A DNA stretch of 64,000 nt from Desulfovibrio sp. (GCA_031279825.1 JAITHT010000057.1:16878-80877); one strand, 5' to 3'; shown: positions 10,642 through 21,659, counted from the stretch's first letter. Made by a program: numbers and translations. The notes: generated from the sequence alone by a model not told the origin.

Positions 10642-11823
10642 ATGTATTACCTGCATCACTATTTTGATCCGGACTTCAGCCATGTGCGGCTTACCCCCTC
10701 TGAAGAGGGAGACGGCACCGCGAATCCTCATTATCTGGGGTATGTGCAGAATGTCATTGCCGGGCAGGTGTTGGCGGAAAGCGTTGACTTGGAGCAGTTT
10801 CCCGACATGCCGTGTGATCCGCGTTTCATTTATCCTGAAAGGCATCTGCCCGTCGGCCCCAATTGCGAATTTCACCGGGAGAATCCGGACAGAATAGTGG
10901 CTGCGGCCAACGGATACGTATTCTACCACAACGGCTTGATTTCAGTGAAAAAATTGTTGAATGTCCGCGGCGATGTCGGCTTCCGCACGGGAAATATTCT
11001 GTTTGTGGGAGATCTGGCCATACACGGCGACGTGCTGACGGATTTTTCCATACGGGCAAATAACGTGCTGGTAAAGGGACACATTGAAAGCGCCAAGGTC
11101 AAAGCCGTGGGAGATCTGGTCTGCCTGTCGGGAATCAAGGGCGCCAACCCCAGTATGGTTGAGGATGAGCCTATTCAAAGCGCTGATGCGGACGGATTGA
11201 TTCCCAGCACGCTGATTGAGGCCGGTGGCAACGTCCGTCTCCCTTTTTGCGAGCATGTGCAGATCAGGGCGGGCGGCAACCTTATTATTGACGGCTCCTG
11301 CCTGCACAGTACTCTCTATGTGGGTGGCAGCCTGATTATAAAAGGCAGGCTGCAAGGCGGGGCCGTCTATGCCAACAATGTGGTGTATGTCGAGGGGCAG
11401 TTCGGCAGCGACTATACTTCCACTACCAAGGTGATGATGGGCTATAATCCCTTTGACTTCCTTACCATGCAAAAACTGGAAAGTCAGATCGCCTATCTGA
11501 AAAACACGGTAACCTATTTTGAGAAGATGGCCGCCCGTAATGCCGTTATGGAACAAGAGTACCGCCCGCGAGTGCACTTGATGGCCCGCAAACTCAAGAT
11601 TGCCCACGCCAAAAGGACTGCCTTGTGGGGCAGGTTTTCCGTGGATGAGCAGAACGCGCCCAAATGCCGCGTTATTGTCCCGGGCAAAGTCATGCCGGGC
11701 TGTGAGATAGGCATAGCCAAGGCCTTTTACAAGACGCACGATATGGGTTCGAATCTCAGTTTCTCGCTGGTGGATGACGAGATAGTTTCCAAATCTCCCG
11801 CCGCCAGATATACGCAGGCATGA
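10642..11823 (+). CDS. FapA-family (DUF342-like) polymer-forming protein
   Basis: ANGYVFYHNGLISVKKLLNVRGDVGFRTGNILFVGDLAIHGDVLTDFSIRANNVLVKGHIESAKV, beta-helix-like repeats. Confidence 0.65.
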   Translation: MYYLHHYFDPDFSHVRLTPSEEGDGTANPHYLGYVQNVIAGQVLAESVDLEQFPDMPCDPRFIYPERHLPVGPNCEFHRENPDRIVAAANGYVFYHNGLISVKKLLNVRGDVGFRTGNILFVGDLAIHGDVLTDFSIRANNVLVKGHIESAKVKAVGDLVCLSGIKGANPSMVEDEPIQSADADGLIPSTLIEAGGNVRLPFCEHVQIRAGGNLIIDGSCLHSTLYVGGSLIIKGRLQGGAVYANNVVYVEGQFGSDYTSTTKVMMGYNPFDFLTMQKLESQIAYLKNTVTYFEKMAARNAVMEQEYRPRVHLMARKLKIAHAKRTALWGRFSVDEQNAPKCRVIVPGKVMPGCEIGIAKAFYKTHDMGSNLSFSLVDDEIVSKSPAARYTQA

Positions 11824-13661
11824 GCAGGCGGCCGGTTGGCGGAGACGGGCTTCTTTCGACTGGAGCAGCGCGTATGGAAAAAGATGCCCGGCTGAGCGCC
11901 GGCACGGCCGAGGCGCTGTACAGCGACGGCCATATTGAGGATATTCGCGTGCGCCGTAACGGGCGGGACCTGCTCATGCTCGGCGCTGCGGGTTCCGCTC
12001 GAGAATTGCGTTGTTTGCCGGCGGAATTTCCCGGTCAGGCCGGTGTGCAGAATGTTTTGCCCGTGCTGATTGGTTCAGGCACGGGCAGGGCTCTTGAAGA
12101 ACTGGCGGCCCGCCTTGAGGATGCTTTTGGCCCCGATTTTTTGCTGGCGGTGATTGACAGGGAAGAGGATATTCTCGCCGTAAACGGCGTACGCGAACGT
12201 TTCGCCGGAAAAAAAGGGATTTTCTGGCCTGTCGCGTCGTCCCACCGCCCTTGCGCTGACGATACCCTCAAAGCGTTGACGATGTGGCAGAACGAGCATG
12301 GAGGCAAAGCCTTTTTGCCCGTGCTCAATCCTTTTTATCTCCGCCTTGATCGGGAGTATTACGCCGCCGTAAAAAGCGCGTGCGACGCCAGCGCTCAAAT
12401 AGATTTCTGGAACCGCGCTCATTATGCCAAGCTTCAGAACTCGTTGCCCCGTATTCTATTGCTCACAAGCACCTACTTTCTCATGGGCGAGATTGAGGCG
12501 GCCTGCATCCGACTGGGCCTTCCCCATCGACTGCTGCAATTGCCGAGGGTAGAGTATGGCCAGGATGAATTCGTCAGAACCCTGCTGACCGAGGTGACGG
12601 ACTTCAGGCCGGATTTTATTTTTACCATTAATCATTTGGGGATGGATCGGGAGGGGGTGCTTGCGGAACTTCTGGAACGTTTGCGTCTCCCGCTCGCTTC
12701 CTGGTTCGTGGATAACCCGCATTTGATTCTGTACATGTATTCGCAGTTGCTCAATCCCTGGACGGCCATCTTTTCCTGGGATGTGGACAATCTGGCATCT
12801 TTGCGCGACTACGGTTTTGAACGCGTTGCCTACCTGCCGCTGGGGACGGATGTCCATCGTTTTCTGCCTCCGGATCACACTCCGGGATGGAGCGGCCTGC
12901 CGGATCCGCCCAAAGCCTGGAACGGCGAAGTGGCCTTTGTGGGTAATTCCATGCATAGTAAAGTCGCCGCCCGTATCGAACGTACCTCGTTCCCGCCGGA
13001 ACTGCTCGCCGGTTATCAGGATATCGCCGCGGGTTTTGCCGCGACTGACGAGCGATTCGTACGCGCCTACCTCATGCGGAACCACCCTGCGCTACTGCCC
13101 TGTTTCGACGGTCTTGAGAGCGTGGAAGTCAAGTTGAGCTATGAAGCCATGATCACATGGGAGGCTACGCGGCAATACCGGTTATCCTGCGTGGAAGGCA
13201 TTTTGCCCTTTGCTCCGCTTATTGTGGGAGATAGCGGCTGGAAGGATATATTCGCCGAAAGAGATGCGGCGCGCGGTTTTAAGGCTTCCTGGCATTATTG
13301 TCCGGAAGTGGGCTATTATGACGAATTGCCGCGTCTGTATCCCCGCGCGGCCGTCAATTTCAACTGTACCAGTAAGCAAATGAAGGGCGCCGTGAATCAG
13401 CGGGTTTTCGACGTGCCGGCAACGGGCGCTTTCCTTCTGACGGATTACCGCGAGCAAGTGGAAAACCTTTTTGAACCGGGCCGTGAGATCATTTGCTACC
13501 GTTCGCCGGAGGAGGCCGGCGATCTCGCGCGTTATTACCTTGCGCATCCGGAGGCGCGTCTTGCCGTTTCCGCTGCGGCAAGGAGGCGCATTCTGAATGA
13601 GCACAGCTACGAACATCGCCTGCGTTCTCTCATAGCCGGAATGCGGGAGTTTTTCGGATAA
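11820..13661 (+). CDS. CgeB-like glycosyltransferase
   Basis: FDVPATGAFLLTDYREQVENLFEPGREIICYRSPEEAGDLARYYLAHPEAR is typical of CgeB-type transferases; ATG overlaps the preceding TGA. Confidence 0.65.
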   Translation: MSRRPVGGDGLLSTGAARMEKDARLSAGTAEALYSDGHIEDIRVRRNGRDLLMLGAAGSARELRCLPAEFPGQAGVQNVLPVLIGSGTGRALEELAARLEDAFGPDFLLAVIDREEDILAVNGVRERFAGKKGIFWPVASSHRPCADDTLKALTMWQNEHGGKAFLPVLNPFYLRLDREYYAAVKSACDASAQIDFWNRAHYAKLQNSLPRILLLTSTYFLMGEIEAACIRLGLPHRLLQLPRVEYGQDEFVRTLLTEVTDFRPDFIFTINHLGMDREGVLAELLERLRLPLASWFVDNPHLILYMYSQLLNPWTAIFSWDVDNLASLRDYGFERVAYLPLGTDVHRFLPPDHTPGWSGLPDPPKAWNGEVAFVGNSMHSKVAARIERTSFPPELLAGYQDIAAGFAATDERFVRAYLMRNHPALLPCFDGLESVEVKLSYEAMITWEATRQYRLSCVEGILPFAPLIVGDSGWKDIFAERDAARGFKASWHYCPEVGYYDELPRLYPRAAVNFNCTSKQMKGAVNQRVFDVPATGAFLLTDYREQVENLFEPGREIICYRSPEEAGDLARYYLAHPEARLAVSAAARRRILNEHSYEHRLRSLIAGMREFFG

Positions 13662-13667
13662 GCGTGA

Positions 13668-15224
13668 ATGAACGCCCCTATCCTTATTTGTCAAATGCAA
13701 CGCATGGGAGATCTTGTGCTCTCCTTTCCCCTGCTTGCCTGGCTCGCCGAAGTGTTTCCCCTTCATCCTCTTTGGGTGGTGGGTGAACGGATGTTTTTTG
13801 AGCCGCTGCTGCCTCTTTCTCCTGCGGTTACGTATTTTGATTATGGAGAGAAACCTGTTTTTCGAGATCTCTCCTTCCATGCCGTCATTAATCTGAGCCA
13901 TCGACGCGAAGCCGCCGTCCTGGCAGGCGGGGTCCGGAGCGATAGCATCTTCGGCCCGTATCTGGACGCTAAGGGACGTTTGCTCATTAACGGCGACTGG
14001 CACTTATACCGCGCTTCGCTTACCGATAATAACCGGTATAATGTTTTCCATTGGTCGGATCTCAACGCTCTGGATATCATACCGGACAGGATTATGGCGC
14101 GTACCCGTTGGCCCCGTGCGCGCCCTTTGCCGTTGTGCGATTCGCCTGAGCGCAAGGAGGGGGGGCCATGCCGCCGGCACCCGCGTTTCAGGCGGGGTGG
14201 GGCGCGTATAGGTTTGTTTCTTGGCGCCAGCGAAGCGGAGAAACATCCAGGTGCCGGATTTTGGAGCATACTGGCTAAGTGGCTGTTACGGGCCGGCCAT
14301 AAGCCCGTGCTGCTTGGCGGCTCTGCGGAAAAGCTTCTCGGCTCCGCCGTGGCGAATACTTTGCAGGCGCACGCTCTCAATTTATGCGGGCATTTCAGTA
14401 TCAGCGCCCTTGCCCGGTTTATCGGCGAGCTTGACCTCCTGATCGTTCCGGATACCGGCCCTATGCATATCGCGGCATGGATGGGCACGCCGCTTGTCAA
14501 TCTTTCTTTGGGGCCGGTGAATCCCTGGGAGACAGGGCCTTTTGCGCCGGGGCACCACGTTGTCCGCGCTGCGCTTGATTGCGTCGGTTGTTGGCGCTGT
14601 ACGCAAGAAAGCGCTGTGTGCAAGGAGGAAATGACAGCCGAAAAAATAGCTGTTTTTATAGATGCGCTACTCAGCGGCGGCAATAGCGATCTGCCCTCTT
14701 TGGGCAGGCAATGCGGCGGGCTTGAAGTATTGAGAACCAATAGAGGGTGTTATGGTTTGTATGCTTTGGAGGAAGTATTTCGCGCCCCGCCGGTGAAAAA
14801 AGAAAGATACGGCAGAACGTTCGGAAGGGAGATCCCGGACGACAATGCCGTAAGCGCCGGAACAGAAACAGTTGCCGTGCGGCGATCCTTGGCGTTATTC
14901 TGGAAATCATGGTTCGGCACGCTGTTCGGCCGTTTTACCGCCCGGGAAGATTTCACCGCCTGGGAGTCTTTACGGGTGGAACATCCGCATATCTCGGAGC
15001 AACTACGTAACGGCGCCGTCCTCATGATGGCGGCTCTGGTTAAACACATGCGCGGCAATCGCTCGAACGCGCCGGATTTTTCGGATGTCTGGAAGCGGTC
15101 GCCGCCTTTTCTGCATCCGCTTTCAGGCTATATGGACATGTACGTGCAAAACGCGCTGGGCAGCCGCGAATCTTTTCTGTATGCGCTCTCCCTGCTTGAA
15201 AGAATCGCCGCTTTGCCGCGCTAG
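13668..15224 (+). CDS. Glycosyltransferase family 9 with C-terminal extension
   Basis: ILICQMQRMGDLVLSFPLLAWLAEVFP, IGELDLLIVPDTGPMHIAAWMGTPLVNLSLGPVNPWETGPF. Confidence 0.8.
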   Translation: MNAPILICQMQRMGDLVLSFPLLAWLAEVFPLHPLWVVGERMFFEPLLPLSPAVTYFDYGEKPVFRDLSFHAVINLSHRREAAVLAGGVRSDSIFGPYLDAKGRLLINGDWHLYRASLTDNNRYNVFHWSDLNALDIIPDRIMARTRWPRARPLPLCDSPERKEGGPCRRHPRFRRGGARIGLFLGASEAEKHPGAGFWSILAKWLLRAGHKPVLLGGSAEKLLGSAVANTLQAHALNLCGHFSISALARFIGELDLLIVPDTGPMHIAAWMGTPLVNLSLGPVNPWETGPFAPGHHVVRAALDCVGCWRCTQESAVCKEEMTAEKIAVFIDALLSGGNSDLPSLGRQCGGLEVLRTNRGCYGLYALEEVFRAPPVKKERYGRTFGREIPDDNAVSAGTETVAVRRSLALFWKSWFGTLFGRFTAREDFTAWESLRVEHPHISEQLRNGAVLMMAALVKHMRGNRSNAPDFSDVWKRSPPFLHPLSGYMDMYVQNALGSRESFLYALSLLERIAALPR

Positions 15225-15245
15225 AGCCAAAGTTAATCTGCTCTA
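15222..15245. repeat. Short form of dispersed repeat family
   Basis: TAGAGCCAAAGTTAATCTGCTCTA; begins at TAG stop of the GT9 gene. Confidence 0.6.
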
Positions 15246-15298
15246 GATTCGGTTTCGGCATGAAGTTGCTCGCGCGTATCGCTTGCAAAGTAACAATG

Positions 15299-16252
15299 TT
15301 ATTGGCGGCGGAACAGTTCCTCAAAATAGGCGATGGTGGACGTTAATCCTTCCCGTAGGGGGACTTCAGGCGTCCACCTCAGGTTTTCGCGCGCGAGAGA
15401 GATGTCCGGGCGGCGGCGGCAGGGATCATCCACGGGCAGGGGGTGAAAAATAATCCGTGAACGGGAATTGGTCATATCAATAATAAGCGTGGCCAGTGCG
15501 AGAATGGTGAATTCCTCAGGGTTGCCCAGGTTGAGCGGCCCGGTGAAGGTGTCCGGCGTATCGTTCATAAGCGACATCAGCGCCCGGATCATATCGCTCA
15601 CATAGCAGAAAGAGCGGGTTTGCGTTCCATCGCCGTAAATGGTGATATCCTTTCCTTGCAATGCCTGGACGATGAAGTTGGATACCACCCGGCCGTCGTT
15701 GGGGTGCATGCGCGGCCCATAGGTGTTGAATAGCCTGGCGATTTTGACGCGCAAACGGTGTTGCCGGTGATAGTCGAAAAACAGGCACTCCGCAGCCCGC
15801 TTGCCTTCGTCATAGCAGGCGCGCGGGCCAATGGGATTGACGTTGCCCCAGTACTCTTCTTTTTGCGGATGCCGCTCCGGGTTGCCGTAAACTTCTGACG
15901 TTGACGCCTGCAGTATTGTGGCCCGGACTCGCTTGGCCAGTCCCAGCATATTGATGGCCCCGTGCACGGAAGTTTTCAGGGTTTGCACGGGATCTCGCTG
16001 ATAGTGGATGGGAGAAGCCGGGCAGGCCAGATTATAGATTTCATCCACTTCCACATACAGAGGAAAGGTTACGTCATGCCGTAACAGTTCAAATCGCGGA
16101 TTATCGCGTAAGTGTTCCACATTGCTTTTAGTGCTGCAAAAATAATTGTCGGCGCACAATACTTCAGCGCCTTGCGCCAAAAGAGCCTCACAAAGGTGAG
16201 AACCGATAAAGCCCGCGCCGCCGGTGACCATAACGCGTTTGGAGAGAAACAT
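15299..16252 (-). CDS. UDP-glucuronate decarboxylase-like NAD-dependent epimerase (SDR family)
   Basis: [82 protein letters not shown]-type motif. Confidence 0.85.
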   Translation of the reverse strand: MFLSKRVMVTGGAGFIGSHLCEALLAQGAEVLCADNYFCSTKSNVEHLRDNPRFELLRHDVTFPLYVEVDEIYNLACPASPIHYQRDPVQTLKTSVHGAINMLGLAKRVRATILQASTSEVYGNPERHPQKEEYWGNVNPIGPRACYDEGKRAAECLFFDYHRQHRLRVKIARLFNTYGPRMHPNDGRVVSNFIVQALQGKDITIYGDGTQTRSFCYVSDMIRALMSLMNDTPDTFTGPLNLGNPEEFTILALATLIIDMTNSRSRIIFHPLPVDDPCRRRPDISLARENLRWTPEVPLREGLTSTIAYFEELFRRQ

Positions 16253-16289
16253 CAGGGGCGTCCTTGTTGGAGAGCGTTTGTCGGGAGAA

Positions 16290-17174
16290 TCAGGGTTTCT
16301 TGCCGTCTGAGACCGAGGGGAACGAAAGGGCATCGCGTTCTTCTGGAGGGGCGGAGTCGGGAGAGGCGCCTTCCGTCAGCCAGGCGGACGCCTTCACCGG
16401 AGTGAGGGGATCGTTGCTCCAGGGGAGGGACGCCTCAACCGGTTGAGCGTCATTGGCCGGGTTTTCGCCGGGGGGATTCGTTTCGGTTGCGGCGTATGGA
16501 GTGCGCAGGGGAGGACTTATGGAATCAGAGGAAAAGGCCGTTATACAATCTTGAGCGCCGCTGCCTCCGCGCCATTTTTTCCATTCCGTCATGAGTTCCG
16601 GATTAAGCTGCACGGCTTTGGCGAATTTCGCGTCGGCCAAATCCTGGAGTTCCTGCCGCTGTTCCTGTATCTGGCAGTAAGAAGCGGCCATATAGAGCTC
16701 TTCTCCCCAATGTCGCCAGAGAGCGGCATCGGCTGGGGCCATGCGGGTCGCCACATGGAATTTCGTATGGGCATTATCCAGAATGAGTCTATCCTGATTA
16801 TTCTGTAATTTGTAGAGATCGTACAGGGTCTGCCCCCAGTTTTGCCATGCTGTTATATAGCCCGAATTGATTTCCGCCGCGCGTTGAAAGCATGTGCATG
16901 CCTCATTATAGCGATGCATGCGCATATTGGGATGTTTAGCCGTACTGGCGGCGGCGGAGAGCGCCTTGCCCCACTTGAGCCAAAGTTCCGGATTCATCGG
17001 CTGCTCGGCGGTAAGTTTTTTATATTGGGTAAACAGGTCGTCATCATGCGGCGGAGTTTCGTTCGGAACGCTTTTGGGTGTTCCCTTGCGGTTTCTGGAT
17101 AATTTGACGCTGAGCGTGATAATGAAGACAGCGACACACGCGGCAGCCAGCATGAGTGTTATTTCGATATCCAC
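16290..17174 (-). CDS. Membrane-anchored TPR-repeat protein
   Basis: N-terminal TM, repeated [13 protein letters not shown] / [12 protein letters not shown] / [13 protein letters not shown] units. Confidence 0.55.
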   Translation of the reverse strand: MDIEITLMLAAACVAVFIITLSVKLSRNRKGTPKSVPNETPPHDDDLFTQYKKLTAEQPMNPELWLKWGKALSAAASTAKHPNMRMHRYNEACTCFQRAAEINSGYITAWQNWGQTLYDLYKLQNNQDRLILDNAHTKFHVATRMAPADAALWRHWGEELYMAASYCQIQEQRQELQDLADAKFAKAVQLNPELMTEWKKWRGGSGAQDCITAFSSDSISPPLRTPYAATETNPPGENPANDAQPVEASLPWSNDPLTPVKASAWLTEGASPDSAPPEERDALSFPSVSDGKKP

Positions 17175-17201
17175 GTTATCTCCTTGATAAGTATTCGTGT
17201 A

Positions 17202-19442
17202 TCAGGCCAGCGGGAGTTCCATTGTGATGACGGCGCCGCCGCTCTCTCGGGAAAAGGCGCGCACATAGCCTCGATGATCAGTGACAATGGAGCGGACAAT
17301 AGTCAACCCCAGGCCGGTACCGCCTTTTTTGCGTGAGAAATAGGGTTCAAAGATACGCGAACGCCCTTCTTCACTGAGTCCCGGGCCGTTATCAGCGAAA
17401 TCAATGCGAACAAGGTTGAGCGCCGGCTGACAGATGGCGCGGATGCTCACTGCGGGACTCGGGTTGTCTGACTGCAACAGGGCTTCGGCCGCGTTGGTCA
17501 AGATGTTCATAAAGGCCCTGTTGAGGGCGTTTTTATCCATGGGAAGTTGCGGCAAGGGGGCGGGAATGTGAAGTTCCCAGGAGATGTTTGTGTGGCTGTT
17601 GCGAAACAGTTCGGCAATTGCCTCCAACAGAGGCTCCAATCGGCCCGGCTGAGGCACGACTTCAGGGAGTTTGGCAAAGGCGGAAAATTCTTGAACCATG
17701 GACTGGAGATGCTCGACCTGTTTCACGATCAGTTCGGTACTCTGGGTAAAAGCGGGGTCATTTACCTGTTCGCCGAACTTGCGGGCGATGCGCTGGGCGG
17801 AGAGCTTTATAGGCGTAAGAGGATTTTTTATTTCATGGGCGATGCGGCGGGCTACCTCCCTCCATGCGGCCATGCGCTGCATACGTTCAAGTTCTGAAAT
17901 GTCTTCGAAAACAGCCACGGCTCCCTGGTACACGTCATCCGTTGAAAAACCGACCACATTGAACAGCAGGCGGCGCTCTTCATTGCCGATGGGGACACTG
18001 ATATTGCGCCGAGCCCGCGTTTCCGAACGCTGCCTGAAACGCTCGCGTATCTCCTGTGCCATTTTTCCGTAGGATGCGGGCATAAAATCCTCTATTCGAT
18101 TCCCCAGAAGTTCTTCGGGTTCCATGCTGAGAATGTCGCAGGCAGAACGGTTAACCGTGCCAATGTAGCCGTTGCTGTCAAAAGAGACAACTCCGGCAGC
18201 GACGTTATTCAGCACGGTTTCAATATACTTGCTGTGTCGGGCGATTTGTTGATTTCGTATCTCTAGCATCGTATAGGCTTCGGTGGTTTCCCGACGGCTT
18301 TGTTCCAGATCTTGAGCCATACGGTTGAACGAGCGAATCAGCATGCCGAATTCGTCCTGGGAGTTATCGTTCAGACGTACGCTCAAATCGCCTTTGGATA
18401 TGCGATCCGTGCCCGCGGCCAGGGCGAAAATAGGAGATGAAAGTTCACGCGCCAGACGAAAGCCGAACCAGATAGCCCCAAGCATGATAAGGGCCGTTAA
18501 TACGCCGAGACTGCTGTAGAGCATATGTTTCAGAGGCGTTTTAATGCCGCGCAGTTTTGAATATTCCCCGGAGCCGCGTACGATCCGGTCGATACGGGCT
18601 TTGAAGCCCTCGCCCATATCGTAGGCTATGACCAGATACCCGTTTTTTCCTCCATCAACGGCCAATAAAGAGAATATAAAATCGTTTTCTTTGCCCCGTA
18701 TCAAGGTGTAGACGAATCCCTGGCTATTGGCTTGTTCCAGATTGATTTCTTCCCGGGCCTTTTTCCAGACTTCCCGGCTTTCTTTTCCCGCATGCCAGGC
18801 GCGTTGTTTTCCGTCGGGAAAATACAGACCTATAAGGGCCATCCTGTGTTCTCGCTGTTTACGCTCCATAAGCGTATTCATGCCCTGCCCGCCCCAGGCT
18901 AAGCCGCGCTCGAGTATTTCCGTCTTGATCTCCCGCGCTTGAGCCACCGCGGTCATGCCGACTTTTTCATAAACATTGCCTGCCAATTCCAGAGCCGCAT
19001 CCATGGAATTTTCCACTTGATCCTTGAACCAGAAATCCATGGAGAGCTGCACATATTTGGTGGTGATCAAAAACATGAGCAGGCAGGGGAGAAGAGAGAG
19101 CAGCACAAAGGACAACACCAGACGGGTGCGCAACCGGGAGCCCAATACCTGGCGGCGTCTTTCCAGTATGAGTTTGATTCCGTTACGGAGCACCACCAGC
19201 GAGATGCCGATGAGCAGCACGAAATTGATGTTAAACATAAAGACGAAAAGGACGTCGCCGGACTGGAACTGGTGCAGTTGTATGCTGGTGAGGATTAATA
19301 CGACAATAAAGGCGACGGCGGCGAAGAACAGTTCCCGGTGGCGGCGTTCGCGTTCTCGCCGGTATTGCCCTGCCGGAGAAAGCGAGCTTTCCGATGCGGG
19401 TTCAGCCGGAGATTCTGGAAGAGGTTCGGATTGCATGAGCAC
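17202..19442 (-). CDS. NtrY-like sensor histidine kinase (HAMP-PAS-HisKA-HATPase)
   Basis: TM helices, HAMP, PAS, WREVARRIAHEIKNPLTPIKLSAQRIARKF, N/G boxes DNGPGLSEEGRSRIFEPYFSRKKGGTGLGLTI. Confidence 0.9.
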   Translation of the reverse strand: MLMQSEPLPESPAEPASESSLSPAGQYRRERERRHRELFFAAVAFIVVLILTSIQLHQFQSGDVLFVFMFNINFVLLIGISLVVLRNGIKLILERRRQVLGSRLRTRLVLSFVLLSLLPCLLMFLITTKYVQLSMDFWFKDQVENSMDAALELAGNVYEKVGMTAVAQAREIKTEILERGLAWGGQGMNTLMERKQREHRMALIGLYFPDGKQRAWHAGKESREVWKKAREEINLEQANSQGFVYTLIRGKENDFIFSLLAVDGGKNGYLVIAYDMGEGFKARIDRIVRGSGEYSKLRGIKTPLKHMLYSSLGVLTALIMLGAIWFGFRLARELSSPIFALAAGTDRISKGDLSVRLNDNSQDEFGMLIRSFNRMAQDLEQSRRETTEAYTMLEIRNQQIARHSKYIETVLNNVAAGVVSFDSNGYIGTVNRSACDILSMEPEELLGNRIEDFMPASYGKMAQEIRERFRQRSETRARRNISVPIGNEERRLLFNVVGFSTDDVYQGAVAVFEDISELERMQRMAAWREVARRIAHEIKNPLTPIKLSAQRIARKFGEQVNDPAFTQSTELIVKQVEHLQSMVQEFSAFAKLPEVVPQPGRLEPLLEAIAELFRNSHTNISWELHIPAPLPQLPMDKNALNRAFMNILTNAAEALLQSDNPSPAVSIRAICQPALNLVRIDFADNGPGLSEEGRSRIFEPYFSRKKGGTGLGLTIVRSIVTDHRGYVRAFSRESGGAVITMELPLA

Positions 19443-19483
19443 TCCAAAGAGTTCCTGAAGTATAGCAAGAGGTCAGTGCCTGT

Positions 19484-19612
19484 CAGAGGGACTTCAAAAT
19501 GAAATCGCTCGTCAAGCTGCAGCGTAAGCACCGGTTACGTGCACGGGGAGCAGGCGAAACTTGTTTCCGCTGTAAACGGCGAGCGCAACGTTGCAACGTT
19601 AATCTGCTCCAG
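19484..19612 (-). repeat. Dispersed ~125 bp repeat, reverse orientation
   Basis: Shares GCAGCGTAAGCACCGGTTACGTGCACGGGGAGCAGGCGAAACTTGTTT...AACGTTAATCTGCTCCAG with copies at 23153 and 50781. Confidence 0.75.
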
Positions 19613-19688
19613 AGGCGCGGGCCGGGTCTCGAAGGCTGTTAAACGACAATCCTGTAGCGAAATTGCTCTCAATTGACTGGTTGAAGCG

Positions 19689-20390
19689 TTAATTTCCATG
19701 GTCGCGTACCGTGGGCAGCCGAAACGGCAGCGTATGTTTTTCCTGCGGGACTATATCAGGTGACCAGAAAAGGAAATTTTTTTCAAGCCAGGGAGGCACC
19801 TCGGTATGTTGCAGGTTGAGAGTGAATTCTATGAGAAATTCCTCATTGCTCTCTTGCCTGTAGAGGGTGGGCAGGGAAACGACGAACAGGGAAAGCTTGC
19901 GCCAACTGACATGAAGCAGACGGGTAAGATTTTTGTCTCTGAGAATTTTTTCTTCTTCATGGGCGGGAAGGCTTACCATAAAATCCCGGGTCAGCGGATC
20001 GTGGCGAAGAATGGAGGCATACTCGTGGCGAGCGATTTCAGTGTCGGTCCACCACGAACGTTGACGGCTTATGCTGACGGTGATTCCCAAACGCAGAACA
20101 GATCCGTCTTTCAGCAAGTCACGCAGACCGTCTTCGTCATTCGCCGTCAGGGAAAGAGTAAGAAACAGGTTGTCATTGCTGATGACGGCGGAAGGCGGAG
20201 CAACCAGCAGACGATGGGGTGGGACGCCCATTGCCGGAAGGCACGACAGCAGCCATACTATTATGGATAAGGGCAGAAAAAGGCGCGCGGAGCCGGCGCG
20301 CGGGTTTTGCTTTCTCGGGGTGAGGACGGGAGAAGAACTGCTATATGTCATGTAGGGTTCGGCAAGGTTGAAAGTATCCGCCTCTCGCAT
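19689..20390 (-). CDS. DUF4390-like protein
   Basis: Secreted protein upstream of ntrY-like gene; SLTANDEDGLRDLLKDGSVLRLGITVSISRQRSWW, FEF-like terminal segment. Confidence 0.5.
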   Translation of the reverse strand: MREADTFNLAEPYMTYSSSSPVLTPRKQNPRAGSARLFLPLSIIVWLLSCLPAMGVPPHRLLVAPPSAVISNDNLFLTLSLTANDEDGLRDLLKDGSVLRLGITVSISRQRSWWTDTEIARHEYASILRHDPLTRDFMVSLPAHEEEKILRDKNLTRLLHVSWRKLSLFVVSLPTLYRQESNEEFLIEFTLNLQHTEVPPWLEKNFLFWSPDIVPQEKHTLPFRLPTVRDHGN

Positions 20391-20647
20391 GCCGGATGGA
20401 TATCGGCAAGGAAAAAAGCAAAGCGCGGAACGGCATCCATACGAGCGCTCATCAGAACTTCCTTTGTGGTCTGAAACCCCGGCCGCAAGGCCATATAGCC
20501 CCGACCCCGCCCTGAAGGGCGGGGTTTCTTTCCGGGGCGGAAAGCTCGGGAGGGGGCCAAGCCCCTCCCAAGCGCGAGACGCGAAAGCATGAAGGGCTCC
20601 GCTACCTCATTTGGATCGTTACTCCGGCATGCGGCGGAAACGGACCC

Positions 20648-21649
20648 TTATTTCATCCGGCCGAAAGCCTCGGAAATAAATGCGCCAAGGAGTTTACTGG
20701 AATAGGCAAAATCGAAGCGGTTTTTTTCTTCAGTGAGTTCTCTGGCCGCGCCGAGGCAGTCCTTGGCGGCAGCGTACGGGCGGGTCTGGATCATGGCGGA
20801 GAAGGCGTCTGCCACCGCCACCAGCCTTCCGAAGCTACTGATGTCTTTGCTGTGCTGGGGATACCCTGAGCCGTCCAATCTCTCGTGGTGTTCAAGAGTC
20901 GCCTGGCGCAGGGTGTCAAAGCTTTGATCGAGCTTATGCATGATCTTATACCCCAGCAGTGTATGCGGCGGAATTTTATCCTTTTCCTCAGATTTGAGAG
21001 GCGTGGTTTTACTGAGAATAAACGATGGAATTTTAACCATACCCACATCATGGAGTAAAAGGGAGAGGGCCGCCTGGTCAAAATCCTTACGCCGCAATTC
21101 TTCTCCTTTGCTTTCGACAAAGAGCCACAGCCCGATGCAGAAGGTGTTGATGCAGTGGTGCTGCAAAGAATACTCTCCTCTGTGCAGTCTGCGTATGAAG
21201 AGGCGCATCCTGTGCATATCGTTCCATAAGTATTCCGTGATCACCTGAATGTCCGAATACAGGAAGTCGAATAAAGCCTTTACCGGTTGTTCGAGGAAAT
21301 CGGCAAGACGCAGGTCAAGCGCTCGCAGGCAGATGTCGGCGACCTCAGCTTCCTTCAGATTCTGATCCACCAGCACCAGATCCAGTTGCTTGACAATGTG
21401 TTGCGAATATATCGGATGATCGGAGCGGGCGACAAACAGATCTCCTTCGGAGCACAGGCGGCGGGTTTCCTCCACCTGCTCGTTGGAAAGCCTGTCCCCT
21501 TTGCGGGAATACGCCACAAGTTGCGCGATGTCTGTTTTGAATACGAAAAAATCAAGCGGGGGACGGTATTTGGGAAAACTTTCCAGAATAGCTTCGCTGA
21601 TTTGGTAGTATTCCTCGGAAATCTTGTCCGGTACGGCTGCTGTTGCCAT
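20648..21649 (-). CDS. HD-GYP domain protein (putative c-di-GMP phosphodiesterase)
   Basis: LLLHDVGMVKIPSFILSK and HHERLDGSGYPQ (HD and HHExxDGxGYP motifs). Confidence 0.85.
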   Translation of the reverse strand: MATAAVPDKISEEYYQISEAILESFPKYRPPLDFFVFKTDIAQLVAYSRKGDRLSNEQVEETRRLCSEGDLFVARSDHPIYSQHIVKQLDLVLVDQNLKEAEVADICLRALDLRLADFLEQPVKALFDFLYSDIQVITEYLWNDMHRMRLFIRRLHRGEYSLQHHCINTFCIGLWLFVESKGEELRRKDFDQAALSLLLHDVGMVKIPSFILSKTTPLKSEEKDKIPPHTLLGYKIMHKLDQSFDTLRQATLEHHERLDGSGYPQHSKDISSFGRLVAVADAFSAMIQTRPYAAAKDCLGAARELTEEKNRFDFAYSSKLLGAFISEAFGRMK

Positions 21650-21659
21650 ACGAGCATTC

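Noticed and set aside
20508-20570. Two GC-rich hairpins (CCCCGCCCTGAAGGGCGGGGTTTCTTT and GGGAGGGGGCCAAGCCCCTCCC) as a novel element
   Set aside because: Look like ordinary terminator-type structures between two minus-strand genes; not enough to support a special element.
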